From Phenylobacterium aquaticum (GTDB taxonomy: Bacteria > Pseudomonadota > Alphaproteobacteria > Caulobacterales > Caulobacteraceae): 64,000 nucleotides of DNA. Location: positions 310,001 through 374,000 of the forward strand of contig NZ_JALDPT010000001.1 in the NCBI RefSeq assembly GCF_022695515.1. Direction: 5' to 3'. Positions 43,802 through 53,677 of the stretch are shown here, one piece after another. The notes under the pieces are model-generated. The model ran no database searches, had not been told where the DNA came from, and was given only the letters and a program-made list of their open reading frames with translations. Numbering within the stretch: the first letter of the stretch is position 1; each line of letters opens with the position of its first letter. Position numbers and translations under genes: made by a program.

Positions 43802-46208
43802 GACCCTCGATCGCCAACCCGCCCCTGTTCCGCCTGGCCGGACGCGAGGGCGCGCGAGTGACGCTCGTCGCCGACGAGGCGGGCTTCACCGTCGAGGTGT
43901 CCGTGCTTGAGCCGGACATCATCCATGTCCTGCACCGACCGGGCGGGCGCCTGCCGGCCCAGAGGACCTGGGCGGTCGCCCCCGGCGCGGAAGATGTCCC
44001 CGACGCGGGGCGCGATCGCGGGGCTCTGGAGGGATTTTCCTGCCCGGACTTCGACCTGGACGCCGGCGACGCCGCCAAGTTGGTGATCACGACGTCGCGC
44101 CTGCGCCTCACGGTGCGCCTCAAGGGCCTGTTCTTCACCTGGGACATGGCCGACGGCGCCGGCGGCTGGACCCCCATCGCCCGCGACCGCCCCACCCAGG
44201 CCTATAATCTCGGATGGTGGGGCGACCAGGTCCGCCACTATCTCCAGCGCGATCCTGCCGAACGCTATTTTGGCCTGGGTGAGAAGTCCGGCGCCATGGA
44301 CCGTGCCGGGCGCCGCTTCCGGATGGGGAATGTCGACGCCATGGGCTACGACGCCCGCGGGTCGGACCCGCTCTACAAGCACATCCCGTTCTACATCACG
44401 CACCATGAGGGAACGGGCCTGGCGTTCGGCCTGTTCTACGACACCTATGCCGACTGCAGCTTCGACTTCGGCGCGGAGCGCAGCAACTATCACGGCCTCT
44501 ATCGGGGTTTCGCCGCCGAGAGCGGCGACCTCGACTACTACGTGATCGCCGGCCCGAAGGTGGCCGATGTCACCCGCCGCTTCACCTGGCTGACCGGTCG
44601 ACCCGCCCTGATGCCCCGCTGGGCGCTGGGCTATTCCGGCTCGACCATGAGCTATACCGACGCGCCGGACGCCCAGGCCCGGATGGCGGAGTTCATCGCC
44701 AAGTGCCGCGAGCACGACATCCTCTGCGACAGCTTCCACCTGTCGAGCGGCTACACCTCGATCGGCCCCCGCCGCTATGTGTTCCACTGGAACCTGGAGA
44801 AGTTTCCGGACCCGGCCGGCTTCGCCCGCAGCTACCACGAGGCCGGCGTCCGTCTGTGCGCCAACATCAAGCCCTGTCTGCTGGATGACCACCCCCTCTT
44901 CGACGAGGCCCTGGCCCGCGGCCTGCTGATCGTCGACGGCCAGGGCGAGCCGGCCTGGTGCCAGTTCTGGGACGGGGTCGGCGCCTATCTCGACTTCACC
45001 AATCCTGAGACCCAGGCCTGGTGGCGCGCCCATGTCACCGCCGACCTGCTGGGGGTCGGGATCGACGCCACCTGGAACGACAACAACGAGTTCGAGGTCA
45101 CCTCGCCGGACGCCCTGGCCCACATGTTCGGCGCGCGGCGCCGGCGGTGGAGACCAAGCCCCTGCAGACCCTGCTGATGCTGCGCGCCTCGCGGCAGGCC
45201 CAGACCGCCCACGCGCCGGATCGACGCCCGTTCTTGGTCTCCCGCGCCGGGGCGGCGGGCATGCAGCGCTATGTGCAGACCTGGTCGGGCGACAACGCGA
45301 CGGCCTGGGAAAGCTTGCAGTACAATATCCGCATGGGCCTGGGCCTGGCCTTGAGCGGGGTGTCGAATTCCGGCCACGACATTGGCGGGTTCTCCGGCCC
45401 CAAGCCCGATCCGGAGCTGTTCGTCCGCTGGGTGGAGGCGGGCGTGTTCATGCCCCGCTTCAGCATCCATTCCTGGAACGACGACGGCAGCGCCAACGAG
45501 CCGTGGATGCATCCCGAGGTCACGGCCACGGTGCGCGATCTGATCCGGCTGCGCTACCAGCTGACGCCATATCTCTACGACCTGACCTGGCGCCATCATG
45601 ACGCCTTCGCGCCGATCATCCGGCCGACCTTCCACGACTTCCCCGACGACCCGGGCTGCCTGGCCGAGACGGACGATCTGATGCTGGGGCCGAGCCTGCT
45701 GGTCGCCACGGTCGTCGCCCCCGGCCAGACCGAGCGGCGGGTCCGTCCCCCGGCCGGCGCCGACTGGCGGGATTTCTGGACGGGCCGCCGCTTTTCCGGC
45801 GGCGAGCCCCTCACCCTGCCCGCCCCCTGGGGCCGCCCGCCCTTGCTGGTGCGGGACGGTTCGGCCGTTCCGATGAACGTCGCCGCGCAACGCTTCGACC
45901 GCCGCGCCGACGCCCGGGGCTTCGCGATCTTCGCCCCTCTGGACGGCGCGTTCACCGCGGCCTGTTTCGAGGATGACGGTGAGACCGAAGCCTGGCGGAG
46001 GGGCGACCATGGACGCTGGGCCCTGTCCGTCGGCGCGTCGCCGGACCGACTGGACATCGAGGTCCGGGCGAGCGGCCAGCGCCCGCCCAAGGGGCCCGTC
46101 GCCCTTTTGCTCCCTCAGGATGACGGCCGCCCGATCACTGCGACCGGCGGCCGGATCGTGGGCGAGCGGGCGATGGCGGCATGGCGCTGCCTCGACCTTG
46201 AGGTCTGA
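43798..46208 (+). pseudogene. Glycoside hydrolase family 31 enzyme, frameshifted
   Basis: About 803 residues after restoring one base lost near 45130-45145. The upstream frame carries the GH31 N-domain and catalytic core with YFGLGEKSGAMDRAGRRF, MSYTDAPDAQARM and nucleophile Asp428 in ATWNDNNEF. The downstream frame carries the acid/base region VQTWSGDNATAWESL and C-terminal beta domains. GH31 enzymes hydrolyse alpha-glucosides, alpha-xylosides or related linkages. No signal peptide is seen, so it probably acts on oligosaccharides after import by the overlapping ExuT-like carrier. Restoring one base gives HMFGAAAPAVETKPL, in line with the family. Confidence 0.87.
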
Positions 46209-46271
46209 GCGGCCTCTCCTGCGCCGGGGCCGCGGCTCGGTTCTGAGTTTATCGATATCGAACAGGGAGTC

Positions 46272-46312
46272 GCCGCCGGTGCGCTCAGGGGAAACGAGCG
46301 CGCCGGCGGCGG
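46272..46312. terminator. Long stem-loop between convergent GH31 and TBDR genes
   Basis: gccgccggtgcgctc (46273-46287) pairs with gagcgcgccggcggc (46297-46311) with one G-T wobble over a 9-nt loop, and one further pair at 46272/46312. It sits between the GH31 stop (46208) and the TBDR stop (46323), so it is probably a bidirectional terminator. Confidence 0.8.
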
Positions 46313-46322
46313 ATCGTGCGGA

Positions 46323-48554
46323 CTAGAAGGAATAGGCCGCGCGAATGCCGGCGAAGCGCTTGAAGTCGCGCGGCAGGATCACCTGGGTGGCCAGCTGGTT
46401 GTTGTAGGTGCCGGCCTGGTCGAAGATGTTGGCGTAGTAGTGCTCGTTGAGGGCGTTGTTCACGAACGCCATCACCTCATAGTGCCGGGTGGGATTCTTC
46501 ACGCCGACGGTGAGGTTCAAGATCCCATAGCCCTTCTGGATGGTCTGCGGGTCCTGGTTGAGCGCGTAGTTGACCTTACTCTGATAGGCGTAGGTCGCCG
46601 AGGCCACCCCGTCCAAATTGGTGCCCTGGATGGGATGGGAATAGTTCAGGTCCGCCGACAGCTTGAGCTTGGGCGCCTGAGCCGGGCGCTTGCCGGCCAG
46701 GTTCTGACGGCCCGGGCTGCCGACACAGCCCTGGGCGGCCGTCTGCAGGGGATAGCACTGGGCCACCGGGAAGCTGGTGATCTTGGCGTCCACATAAGCC
46801 GCAGAGGCCGACAGTCGCCAGTCGTCGCCCAGCCGCGCCGAGGAATCGACCTCGATCCCCTGGGTCCGCAGCTTGCCGACATTGGTCAGGCGGAAGTTGG
46901 TGCTGCCGTCCGGGAGGGTCTCGATCCCCTGGGCCTGGAAGTCCTCGTAGTTGGTCTTGAAGGCCGTGGCGTTGACCGTCAGACGGTGCTCGAGGAACTG
47001 GGCGCGCGTGCCGACTTCCCAGCTCTTGGAGGTCTCCGGGCGGATCGGACCGGCCAGGGCGCGATTGGAGTTGAAGCCCGTGGTCAGGTCGTAGGTCTGG
47101 CCCTTGTGACCCGTGGAGTAGGAGACATAGGCCATCAGGTCGTCGGTGAACTTGTGGTTCAGGGCGGCGTGGTAGGTCCAGAAATTGTCCTTGGCGCCGC
47201 CGTGGAAATAGGCCGAGCCGTTCTGGATATCGAGGAAGGTGTAGTCGATCGTCTCGTGCTGATAACGCGCGCCGCCAGTCAGGGTCGTGCCCGGGATCAC
47301 CTCCCAGTCCAATTGGCCGAACGCGGCCTCCTGCTTCGAGCCGGACGTGGCGTACCAGCGAGCCAGCGAGAAGAAGGGCCCGCGGTAGAAGTTCCGCACG
47401 AAGTCGACGTCGGCGTAGAAGGCGCCGACCGTGTAGCGCAGGGGCCCCTCGCCGTTGGAGACGAGCCGAACCTCCTGGGTCAGCTGGCCGGATTTGAAAT
47501 AGCCGATCTGACGGTTGTCGATCGCGGTCACGGCGGTCTCGTCCACGTCCAGCAGATCGGTGACCTTGTAATTGTCGTTGCCGGTCACCGCGACGAGGGT
47601 CGCAGGACCAAGGTCCCACTCCACCTTCAGCGACTGGCTGTTGTCGTCATAGTCCGTGCGCGCCGCGAAGTTGTTGGCGAACTTGGTGTTCTCGGGTCCG
47701 ACCGCGATGCCGGCCTCGAAGACCGAGGGCGGCAGGGCCGTGTTCCCGCGCAGATAGGCCGTGGGCGAAAGGGCGATGAAGGGCCGGCCGACCGTGGTGC
47801 CGCCATTCACATAGTTCCAGCCGAGGGTGACCTTGACCGTGTCCAGGGGCGTCCAGGCCAGCTTGCCATGCACGGAGGCCGTGTCCCGCCCGCCGGCCTT
47901 CTTGCCGTTTGAGACGTTGCGGACATTGCCCTCGAACTTGTCGTAATTGGCGCTCAGCCGGTAGGCGAGCTTGTCGGTGATCGGCCCCGACAGGGTGCCG
48001 CCGGCGCCGTACTCGTCATCGGTGGTGGCCAGCACATTGAAGCCGCCGCTCAGTTCCGGCGTCGGGCCGCGGGTGACCACATTGATCAGGCCCGCCGAGG
48101 CGGACTTGCCATAGAGGGTGCTCTGCGGGCCGCGCAGCACTTCCACGCGCTCGATGTCGGACAGGTCGGTGAAGGCCCGCGCCTGGAACGCCACCGGCAC
48201 ATCGTCCACCTGGATGGCCACGCTGGGCTCGACGCCGATGGAGAAGGCGAAGGTGCCGATGCCGCGGATGGAGACCGAGGAGTTCACCGGTTGCTCCGCC
48301 GGACGGACCACCAGGGATGGGGCCAGCTTGCTCAGGTCGGTGAACTCGCGCACGCCGGCGGCGGCCAGCTGGTTCGCGGTGACCACCTGAACGGCCTGAG
48401 GCACGTCCTGGACGTTCTCAGCGCGCTTCTGGGCGGTGACGACCACCTCCTCCACCTGGGTGTCGGCGGCATGGGCCGCGCCCGCGGCCAAAGACGCCAT
48501 CACCCCGGCCAGCAGCCAGGCCGGCAAGGACGCATTGGAAAACAGATGCCTCAT
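46323..48554 (-). CDS. TonB-dependent outer-membrane receptor
   Basis: A 743-residue TBDR with a signal peptide (LPAWLLAGVMASLAAGAAHA) and plug start QVEEVVVTAQKRAENVQDVP. Plug signatures include SVSIRGIGTFAF and VEVLRGPQSTLYGKSASAGL. It closes with a barrel ending FAGIRAAYSF. By location beside manD, GH31, the GntR regulator and GH2 it probably imports a uronate-containing oligosaccharide. It is divergent from the GntR gene, with an extended palindrome (48604-48626) in the shared 300-bp region. Confidence 0.93.
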   Translation of the reverse strand: MRHLFSNASLPAWLLAGVMASLAAGAAHAADTQVEEVVVTAQKRAENVQDVPQAVQVVTANQLAAAGVREFTDLSKLAPSLVVRPAEQPVNSSVSIRGIGTFAFSIGVEPSVAIQVDDVPVAFQARAFTDLSDIERVEVLRGPQSTLYGKSASAGLINVVTRGPTPELSGGFNVLATTDDEYGAGGTLSGPITDKLAYRLSANYDKFEGNVRNVSNGKKAGGRDTASVHGKLAWTPLDTVKVTLGWNYVNGGTTVGRPFIALSPTAYLRGNTALPPSVFEAGIAVGPENTKFANNFAARTDYDDNSQSLKVEWDLGPATLVAVTGNDNYKVTDLLDVDETAVTAIDNRQIGYFKSGQLTQEVRLVSNGEGPLRYTVGAFYADVDFVRNFYRGPFFSLARWYATSGSKQEAAFGQLDWEVIPGTTLTGGARYQHETIDYTFLDIQNGSAYFHGGAKDNFWTYHAALNHKFTDDLMAYVSYSTGHKGQTYDLTTGFNSNRALAGPIRPETSKSWEVGTRAQFLEHRLTVNATAFKTNYEDFQAQGIETLPDGSTNFRLTNVGKLRTQGIEVDSSARLGDDWRLSASAAYVDAKITSFPVAQCYPLQTAAQGCVGSPGRQNLAGKRPAQAPKLKLSADLNYSHPIQGTNLDGVASATYAYQSKVNYALNQDPQTIQKGYGILNLTVGVKNPTRHYEVMAFVNNALNEHYYANIFDQAGTYNNQLATQVILPRDFKRFAGIRAAYSF

Positions 48555-48854
48555 GGTCTCTCCCCTAATTTCGCGACAGGCCGTTTAACCGCCCATTCAA
48601 ATCGGTCCTACCATATTGGTAAGGCCACTAGCAATGACTGGCATGGCAGAATTGTAAAGGTTACCGCGCGAGCCCCCATTCTGCGGTGTCGCGCGCCCGA
48701 TACCGCCGCCCGGCTCGACCTCGATGCGGGCGAAAGCGATCCGAAGAGGAAATTTGGTCAGGTCACGCTGGCCCGGAGCGTCAATGCCCGACATTCTCCA
48801 ACGGGGGCCTCTGCTTCGGCTTGTCCAAATTGGCCTGACCAGATATGGATTGAG
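48555..48854. promoter_or_regulatory. 300-bp divergent TBDR/gntR control region
   Basis: No gene is seen. It holds an extended palindrome, ggtcctacca-tat-tggtaaggcc (48604-48626; 8 of 10 arm positions match), close to the TBDR start. Two related elements sit nearer gntR: ttggtcaggtca (48754-48765) and ttggcctgacca (48830-48841), the latter ending 13 bp before the gntR ATG and so a candidate autoregulatory site. Confidence 0.55.
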
Positions 48855-49613
48855 ATGATGATCGCCAAGACCGAAACCGGACGATTGTACGAACGGGTCG
48901 CCCGGGACCTCTCCCGTCAGATCGCCGAGGGCGAATACGCCGTGGGTCGCCGACTGCCGTCCGAGCGCGACCTGGCCCAGGCCTACGCCGTCTCCCGACC
49001 CACCATCCGCGAGGCGATCATCGCCCTCGAGCTGGACGGGCTTGTGGAGGTGCGGCTGGGCTCCGGCGTCTATGTCACGGCCCGCCTCCCCCGCGGCGGC
49101 CAGGCCGGCGAGATGGATGTGGGCCCGTTTGAACTTCTGGAAGCCCGGCGCGCCATCGAGGGCGAGGCCTGCGCCATCGCCGCCCTGCTGATCACCGACG
49201 AGCAGCTCGACGAATTGCAGGGTCTGGTCGACGAGATGCAGGCCGAGAACAACCGCGACATCCTGATGTCGGAGGACGCCGACCGGCGCTTCCACATGCT
49301 GATCGCCACCGCCACCCGCAACAGCGCCATGATCAATGCGGTCGAAACCCTGTGGGACGCCCGCGCCCGTTCACCCCAGACCCAGTTGCTCAGCGCCAAG
49401 GCCCACGCCGCCGGCGTGATCCCGCGGATCGACGAGCACGCCGTCGTGCTGGAGGCGCTGCGCCGTCGTTCGCCGGAGGCCGCCCGCCGCGCCATGCGCG
49501 ACCACCTGACCCGCGTGCTCGACTCGCTGCTGGCCGCCACCGAGGTGCAGGAGCTGGAACAGGCCCGCGCGCGCATCGCCGCCGAACGCAAACGCTACGG
49601 CGCCTCGGGCTAG
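48855..49613 (+). CDS. GntR family (FadR/FCD subfamily) regulator, likely uronate regulator
   Basis: A 252-residue regulator with an N-terminal winged helix (RRLPSERDLAQAYAVSRPTI, about residues 35-54, then REAIIALELDGLVEVRLGSG) and a C-terminal FCD domain (EARRAIEGEACAIAALLI; metal-type His pattern RFHMLI). This subfamily includes UxuR/ExuR of hexuronate catabolism. The ATG at 48855 (second Met at 48858) is chosen because the upstream frame has no GntR similarity. It is divergent from the TBDR and followed by GH2. Autoregulation is suggested by the candidate operator just before its start. Confidence 0.92.
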   Translation: MMIAKTETGRLYERVARDLSRQIAEGEYAVGRRLPSERDLAQAYAVSRPTIREAIIALELDGLVEVRLGSGVYVTARLPRGGQAGEMDVGPFELLEARRAIEGEACAIAALLITDEQLDELQGLVDEMQAENNRDILMSEDADRRFHMLIATATRNSAMINAVETLWDARARSPQTQLLSAKAHAAGVIPRIDEHAVVLEALRRRSPEAARRAMRDHLTRVLDSLLAATEVQELEQARARIAAERKRYGASG

Positions 49614-49624
49614 AGCCCGTTTTC

Positions 49625-49651
49625 GCCGACCGCCCACAAAAGGGCGGCGGC
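49625..49651 (+). terminator. Small GC hairpin between gntR and GH2
   Basis: ccgccc (49630-49635) pairs with gggcgg (49642-49647), with outer gccg/cggc pairs and an A-rich loop. There is no T tract. It may be a weak terminator or mRNA-processing site in an otherwise continuous gntR-GH2 transcript. Confidence 0.4.
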
Positions 49652-49668
49652 TCACAGGGAGAGACAGC

Positions 49669-51603
49669 ATGGCCGAAGACACCCCCCGCACCCCGACCCG
49701 GGCCATGACCCGCCGGCAGGCGGTCGGCGCATTTGGCCTGGCGGCCTCCGTCACCGCGGCGGCCGCGGCCCCGGCCATGGCCGGCCCGCATCCGGGCGGC
49801 CTCGCCCGCGGCCCCTCGACCCTGCTCTATCCCCATGAAAGCCGCACGCGCTCTGTCCGGGACCTCTCGGGGCTATGGCGCTTCCAGATGGACCCGGCGG
49901 ACCAGGGCGAAAGCCAGAAGTGGTTTGTCTCGGGCCTGCCCGCACCCCGGCCGATCCCGGTGCCCTGCAGCTGGAACGACCTCTTCGATGACGCCCGGGA
50001 CTACTTCGGGACCGCCTGGTACGAGACCGAATTCCAGCTGGATTCAGGCTGGAGGGGCCGCCGCCTGCACCTGCGCTTCGGCTCCGCTGTCTATCACGCC
50101 AGGGTCTGGCTGAACGGCGAATATCTGGGCGAGCATATGGGGGGCCACCTGCCGTTCGCCTTCGACGTCACCGGCCTGGCGCACGAGGGCCAGCCGAACC
50201 GGCTCAGCGTCAGCGTCGAGAACAAGCCCCTGCTGGACCGGGTGCCGTCGGTCCCCGACATGCGCTCGGCCCGCATGTACCAGGTGGACTTCCCCCAGAC
50301 CGCCTACGACTTCTTCCCCTATTGCGGGCTGCATCGCCCGGTCGTCCTGTTCACGACCCCGGACGCCCACCTCCAGGATGTCACGGTCACGACCGGCCTG
50401 TCCGGTGGCGCGGGACTGGTCGGGGTCGCCGTCGCGGTGAGCGGGGGCTGGTCCGGCGCCGCGACCCTCACCCTGTCCGGCGGGCCGAAGCCCGTGTCCG
50501 TCAGCATCAGCGTCAAGGACGGCGCCGGCTCAGGCCAACTGAAACTGCCCGGCGTGCGCGCCTGGTCGCCTGACGATCCCTTCCTCTATCGCCTCACCAT
50601 CAAGCTGGGCGGCGAGGCGGGCGGCGACGAATACGCCCTGAAGATCGGGGTGCGGACGATCGAGGTGAAGGGCAGCGAGATCCTGCTGAACGGCAAGCCC
50701 ATCTTCCTCACCGGCTTCGGCAAGCACGAGGACTTCCCGATCCATGGCAAGGGCCTGGACCTGCCCGTGCTGGTTCGCGACTACGAGCTCCTCAAATGGA
50801 TCGGCGCCAACAGCTTCCGGACCTCGCACTATCCCTATTCGGAAGAGTCGCTGATGCTGGCCGACGAGTACGGCTTCCTGGTGATCGCCGAGACCCCCGG
50901 CGTCAGCCTCGTGTTCATGGATCCCCCGGAGATCATCGAGGCGCGCCTTCGTCAGCTGTCCCAGGCCACGTCGGAATTGGTCCATCGCGACAAAAACCAT
51001 CCGTGCGTCATCATGTGGTCCCTGGCCAATGAGCCGATCCCCAAGCCCTTCCATACGGTCAATGACGTGCCGCCTGGCGCGGTGGAAGCGGGGACGCGGT
51101 TTTTCGAGCGGCTGTTCGCCCACGCCCGCACCCTGGACAAGAGCCGTCCCATCGCCCTGGTGAGCGTCCAGAACGGCCCCGCCGACTGGGTGGGCCAGGG
51201 CGATGTGATCTGCACCAATTCCTACAACGGATGGTACGCCATTTCCGGCCAGATCGACGTGGCCACCGCCACCCTGGAAAAGGAGATCCTCGCCCTTCGC
51301 GCCCGCCACGGGGACAAGCCGGTGATCTTCACCGAGTTTGGCGCTGACGCCGTGGCCGGGGTCCACGCCCAGCCCGCCGAGATGTGGAGCGAGGACTATC
51401 AGGCGCAACTGATCGAGGCCTATTGGCGGACGCTGCGCAAACACCCCTACATCGTGGGCGCTCACCCATGGGCCTTCGCGGACTTCAAGACCGCCCAGGG
51501 GATCATGCGGGTGGGCTCCCTGAACCAGAAAGGCGTCTTCACTCGCGACCGCCGCCCCAAGCTTGCCGCGCACAAGCTCAGGGAGCTCTGGGCGAAGGTC
51601 TAG
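49669..51603 (+). CDS. Glycoside hydrolase family 2 enzyme (beta-glucuronidase-like), Tat-exported
   Basis: A 644-residue GH2 enzyme. The N-terminus carries a twin-arginine leader (MTRRQAVGAFGLAASVTAAA). After sugar-binding and Ig-like domains comes the TIM barrel with acid/base Glu455 in MWSLANEPIP and nucleophile Glu556 in VIFTEFGADAVAG. The layout and motifs fit beta-glucuronidase better than beta-galactosidase, consistent with nearby manD and the ExuT-like carrier. Export means it acts in the periplasm on glucuronides entering through the TBDR. Beta-mannosidase or beta-galactosidase activity remains possible. Confidence 0.88.
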   Translation: MAEDTPRTPTRAMTRRQAVGAFGLAASVTAAAAAPAMAGPHPGGLARGPSTLLYPHESRTRSVRDLSGLWRFQMDPADQGESQKWFVSGLPAPRPIPVPCSWNDLFDDARDYFGTAWYETEFQLDSGWRGRRLHLRFGSAVYHARVWLNGEYLGEHMGGHLPFAFDVTGLAHEGQPNRLSVSVENKPLLDRVPSVPDMRSARMYQVDFPQTAYDFFPYCGLHRPVVLFTTPDAHLQDVTVTTGLSGGAGLVGVAVAVSGGWSGAATLTLSGGPKPVSVSISVKDGAGSGQLKLPGVRAWSPDDPFLYRLTIKLGGEAGGDEYALKIGVRTIEVKGSEILLNGKPIFLTGFGKHEDFPIHGKGLDLPVLVRDYELLKWIGANSFRTSHYPYSEESLMLADEYGFLVIAETPGVSLVFMDPPEIIEARLRQLSQATSELVHRDKNHPCVIMWSLANEPIPKPFHTVNDVPPGAVEAGTRFFERLFAHARTLDKSRPIALVSVQNGPADWVGQGDVICTNSYNGWYAISGQIDVATATLEKEILALRARHGDKPVIFTEFGADAVAGVHAQPAEMWSEDYQAQLIEAYWRTLRKHPYIVGAHPWAFADFKTAQGIMRVGSLNQKGVFTRDRRPKLAAHKLRELWAKV

Positions 51604-51640
51604 TGCGTTAGCGTTCAGCCGGCGCCGAGGAAGGATTTCC

Positions 51641-52576
51641 ATGCGAAAAATCACAGTCGGAACGCTGATCGCCGCGATCGCGGGCGTCGCGGCTAATCTT
51701 GTCGGACCGACCGGCGTCGCCCATGCCGCCGGCGAATGGGTCAACGAGGTGAAGGCGATCCCGAGGCCCATTGAGCCCGCGGGCATGGCCCTGCCCGTGA
51801 CGGCGGCCCAGGTGAATCCCGCGCACGAGGCCTGGGCCCAGCAGACCTTCGACCAGCGGATGGCCTACAATGTCACCGAGCCCGTGCTGATCCCCGTGGC
51901 GGGGCCCCGAGCGCCGGTGGCGGACGGGCCCGCCGTGATCCTGGTCCCCGGCGGCGGGTTCCTCTATCTGGCGATCGACAACGAGGGCTACGATGTCGCC
52001 CAGCGCCTGAACGGCCTCGGCGTCCGGGTCTTCATCCTCAAATATCGCACCGCGCCGGCGCCCGACAGCTTCGAGGGGTTCCACCGGCTGCTGGCCGATC
52101 GCTTCCAGAGGGGCGCGCCGATCCAAAGCAAGATCGACCCGCTCACCTTCGCCGTGGCCGACACCCAGGCGGCGATCCGCCTGGTCCGGGCCCACGCCAA
52201 GGACTGGCGGGTCGACCCCAAGCGGGTGGGTCTCCTGGGCTTCTCGGCGGGCGCGGTCACGTCCCTGGCGGCGGTGCAGGCGAACCTCCCCGACGCGCGA
52301 CCGGATTTCGTGGGCCTGATCTACGGGCCGACCGCCGGGAGCCCCCCGCCAAATCCCCCGCCCCTATTCTCCGCCATCGCGGCCGACGACCGTTTCTTCA
52401 ACAAGCAGGACCTGGGTCTGATCACCGGCTGGCGGGCCTCGGGCAGCCCGGTGGAGTTTCATCTCTACAGCGCCGGGGGGCACGGCTTCGCATCCCATCC
52501 CACCGGCGCCACAAGCGACGCTTGGTTCGACCAGCTCGCGCTGTGGCTGCGAGCTCAGGGGATCACGGGGCGCTGA
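51641..52576 (+). CDS. Exported alpha/beta hydrolase (acetyl-xylan/uronoyl esterase-like)
   Basis: A 311-residue alpha/beta hydrolase with a signal peptide (LIAAIAGVAANLVGPTGVAHA). The HGGGF-type oxyanion loop appears as VPGGGFLYLA. The nucleophile Ser is in LLGFSAGAVTSLAA and the His in GGHGFASHP. The length and motifs match BD-FAE/Axe-type carbohydrate esterases, which remove acetyl or other ester groups from plant polysaccharides. The ATG at 51641 starts the signal peptide. It is 37 bp after GH2, in the same plus-strand unit. Confidence 0.82.
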   Translation: MRKITVGTLIAAIAGVAANLVGPTGVAHAAGEWVNEVKAIPRPIEPAGMALPVTAAQVNPAHEAWAQQTFDQRMAYNVTEPVLIPVAGPRAPVADGPAVILVPGGGFLYLAIDNEGYDVAQRLNGLGVRVFILKYRTAPAPDSFEGFHRLLADRFQRGAPIQSKIDPLTFAVADTQAAIRLVRAHAKDWRVDPKRVGLLGFSAGAVTSLAAVQANLPDARPDFVGLIYGPTAGSPPPNPPPLFSAIAADDRFFNKQDLGLITGWRASGSPVEFHLYSAGGHGFASHPTGATSDAWFDQLALWLRAQGITGR

Positions 52577-52592
52577 TCCCCGAGATCGATCC

Positions 52593-53677
52593 TCATTTCA
52601 GACGGGCGGTGAAGAAGTCCGCGACGACGCGGTAGACCTCGCGCGCTTCCGGCAGTCGCTCATCATAGAAGAAGGCGTGGCGGCCGCCTCCCACACATGC
52701 AGCCGCGCGTCGACGCCCTGGGCGACCAGCCGACTGTGGAGATTGACCGCGCTGCTCATGGCGAAATCCCGGGTTCCGGTGACGATGAGGGTGGGAGGAA
52801 AGGCCGCCAGCGTGGCGCGATCCGCCGCCGGGAAAGCGGCGGGATCCGACGGCGGGGCGCCGCGCATATAGCCCAGCGCCGGCGGTTCGGCGGTCCCCGG
52901 TTGCGGCGGCGGGCTGGGCGCCTCGCCGTCGCCGAGCAGCATGCCGATGATGCGGGAATCGCCGGGCATGGTCGGGTCGCCGCCGGCGCAGAAGACGCCC
53001 GCCGCGGCCGGCCTGGGCAGGCCGTGGTGTTGGAACCAGGCCAGGGACTGCGCCGTCAACAGCCCTCCCGCCGAACAGCCGAACATGCCGATGCGCCTGG
53101 CCGGAATGGTCTTGAGGATCGTCCGGTAGACCGCGGCCACATCTTCGGACGCGGCCGGATATTGCGCGGCCGGCGCCAATCGATAGTCGACGCTGATCAC
53201 CCGCAGACCGGTCAGGGCGGCGATCGGTATGGATTCCAGCCCCCCACACTCGACGAAGCATCCGACGAAGCCGCCGCCGTGGAGATTGATGAGCAGCTTT
53301 CCGCGATTGGCCTTGGCCACGCCAGCGCGCGGCTCGTAGATCAGGACCGGCACGCCGCCGACCGTAGCCGGTGTGACCGTCACGGCGTAGGCCGCCTTGG
53401 TGCGCTCCAGCCGCGGTCCGAACAGCGCGGCGTTCAGGTCCGCGATCGAGCGTCCCTTCAAGGACCGTTCCGTCAGGATGTGCTCCACGCGCGACGCATT
53501 GCCTTCCGGGCTCATCAGACCGCTGCTCGGGACTTCGATGGCCGGGATCGAGGTCGTTCCCGCAGGGCTGACCTCGACGGGCTGGCCGGCGAAGGCCGCC
53601 GGGACGCCGAGGCCTGCGACGGCGGACAGAAGGGCGACGGCGAGCCGCCGCAGGCCATGACGGGTTGCGCGGCTCAT
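52593..53677 (-). pseudogene. Exported alpha/beta hydrolase (HSL-type), frameshifted near C-terminus
   Basis: About 361 residues with one missing base restored. It has a signal peptide (RLAVALLSAVAGLGVPAAFAG), HGGGFVG oxyanion loop, nucleophile in FGCSAGGLL, and VTGTRDFAM. In another frame follow the catalytic His segment HAFFYDERLPEAREVYR and the terminal helix. The break lies near 52678-52690; restoring one base gives WEAGRHAFFYDE. It overlaps the symporter by 4 bp (ATGA, 53674-53677) and is the last gene of the minus-strand operon. Probably a periplasmic carboxylesterase. Confidence 0.85.

Noticed and set aside
43279..45123. 614-codon minus-strand ORF
   Set aside because: It is antisense to the MFS and GH31 genes, which have clear motifs; the ORF itself has none.
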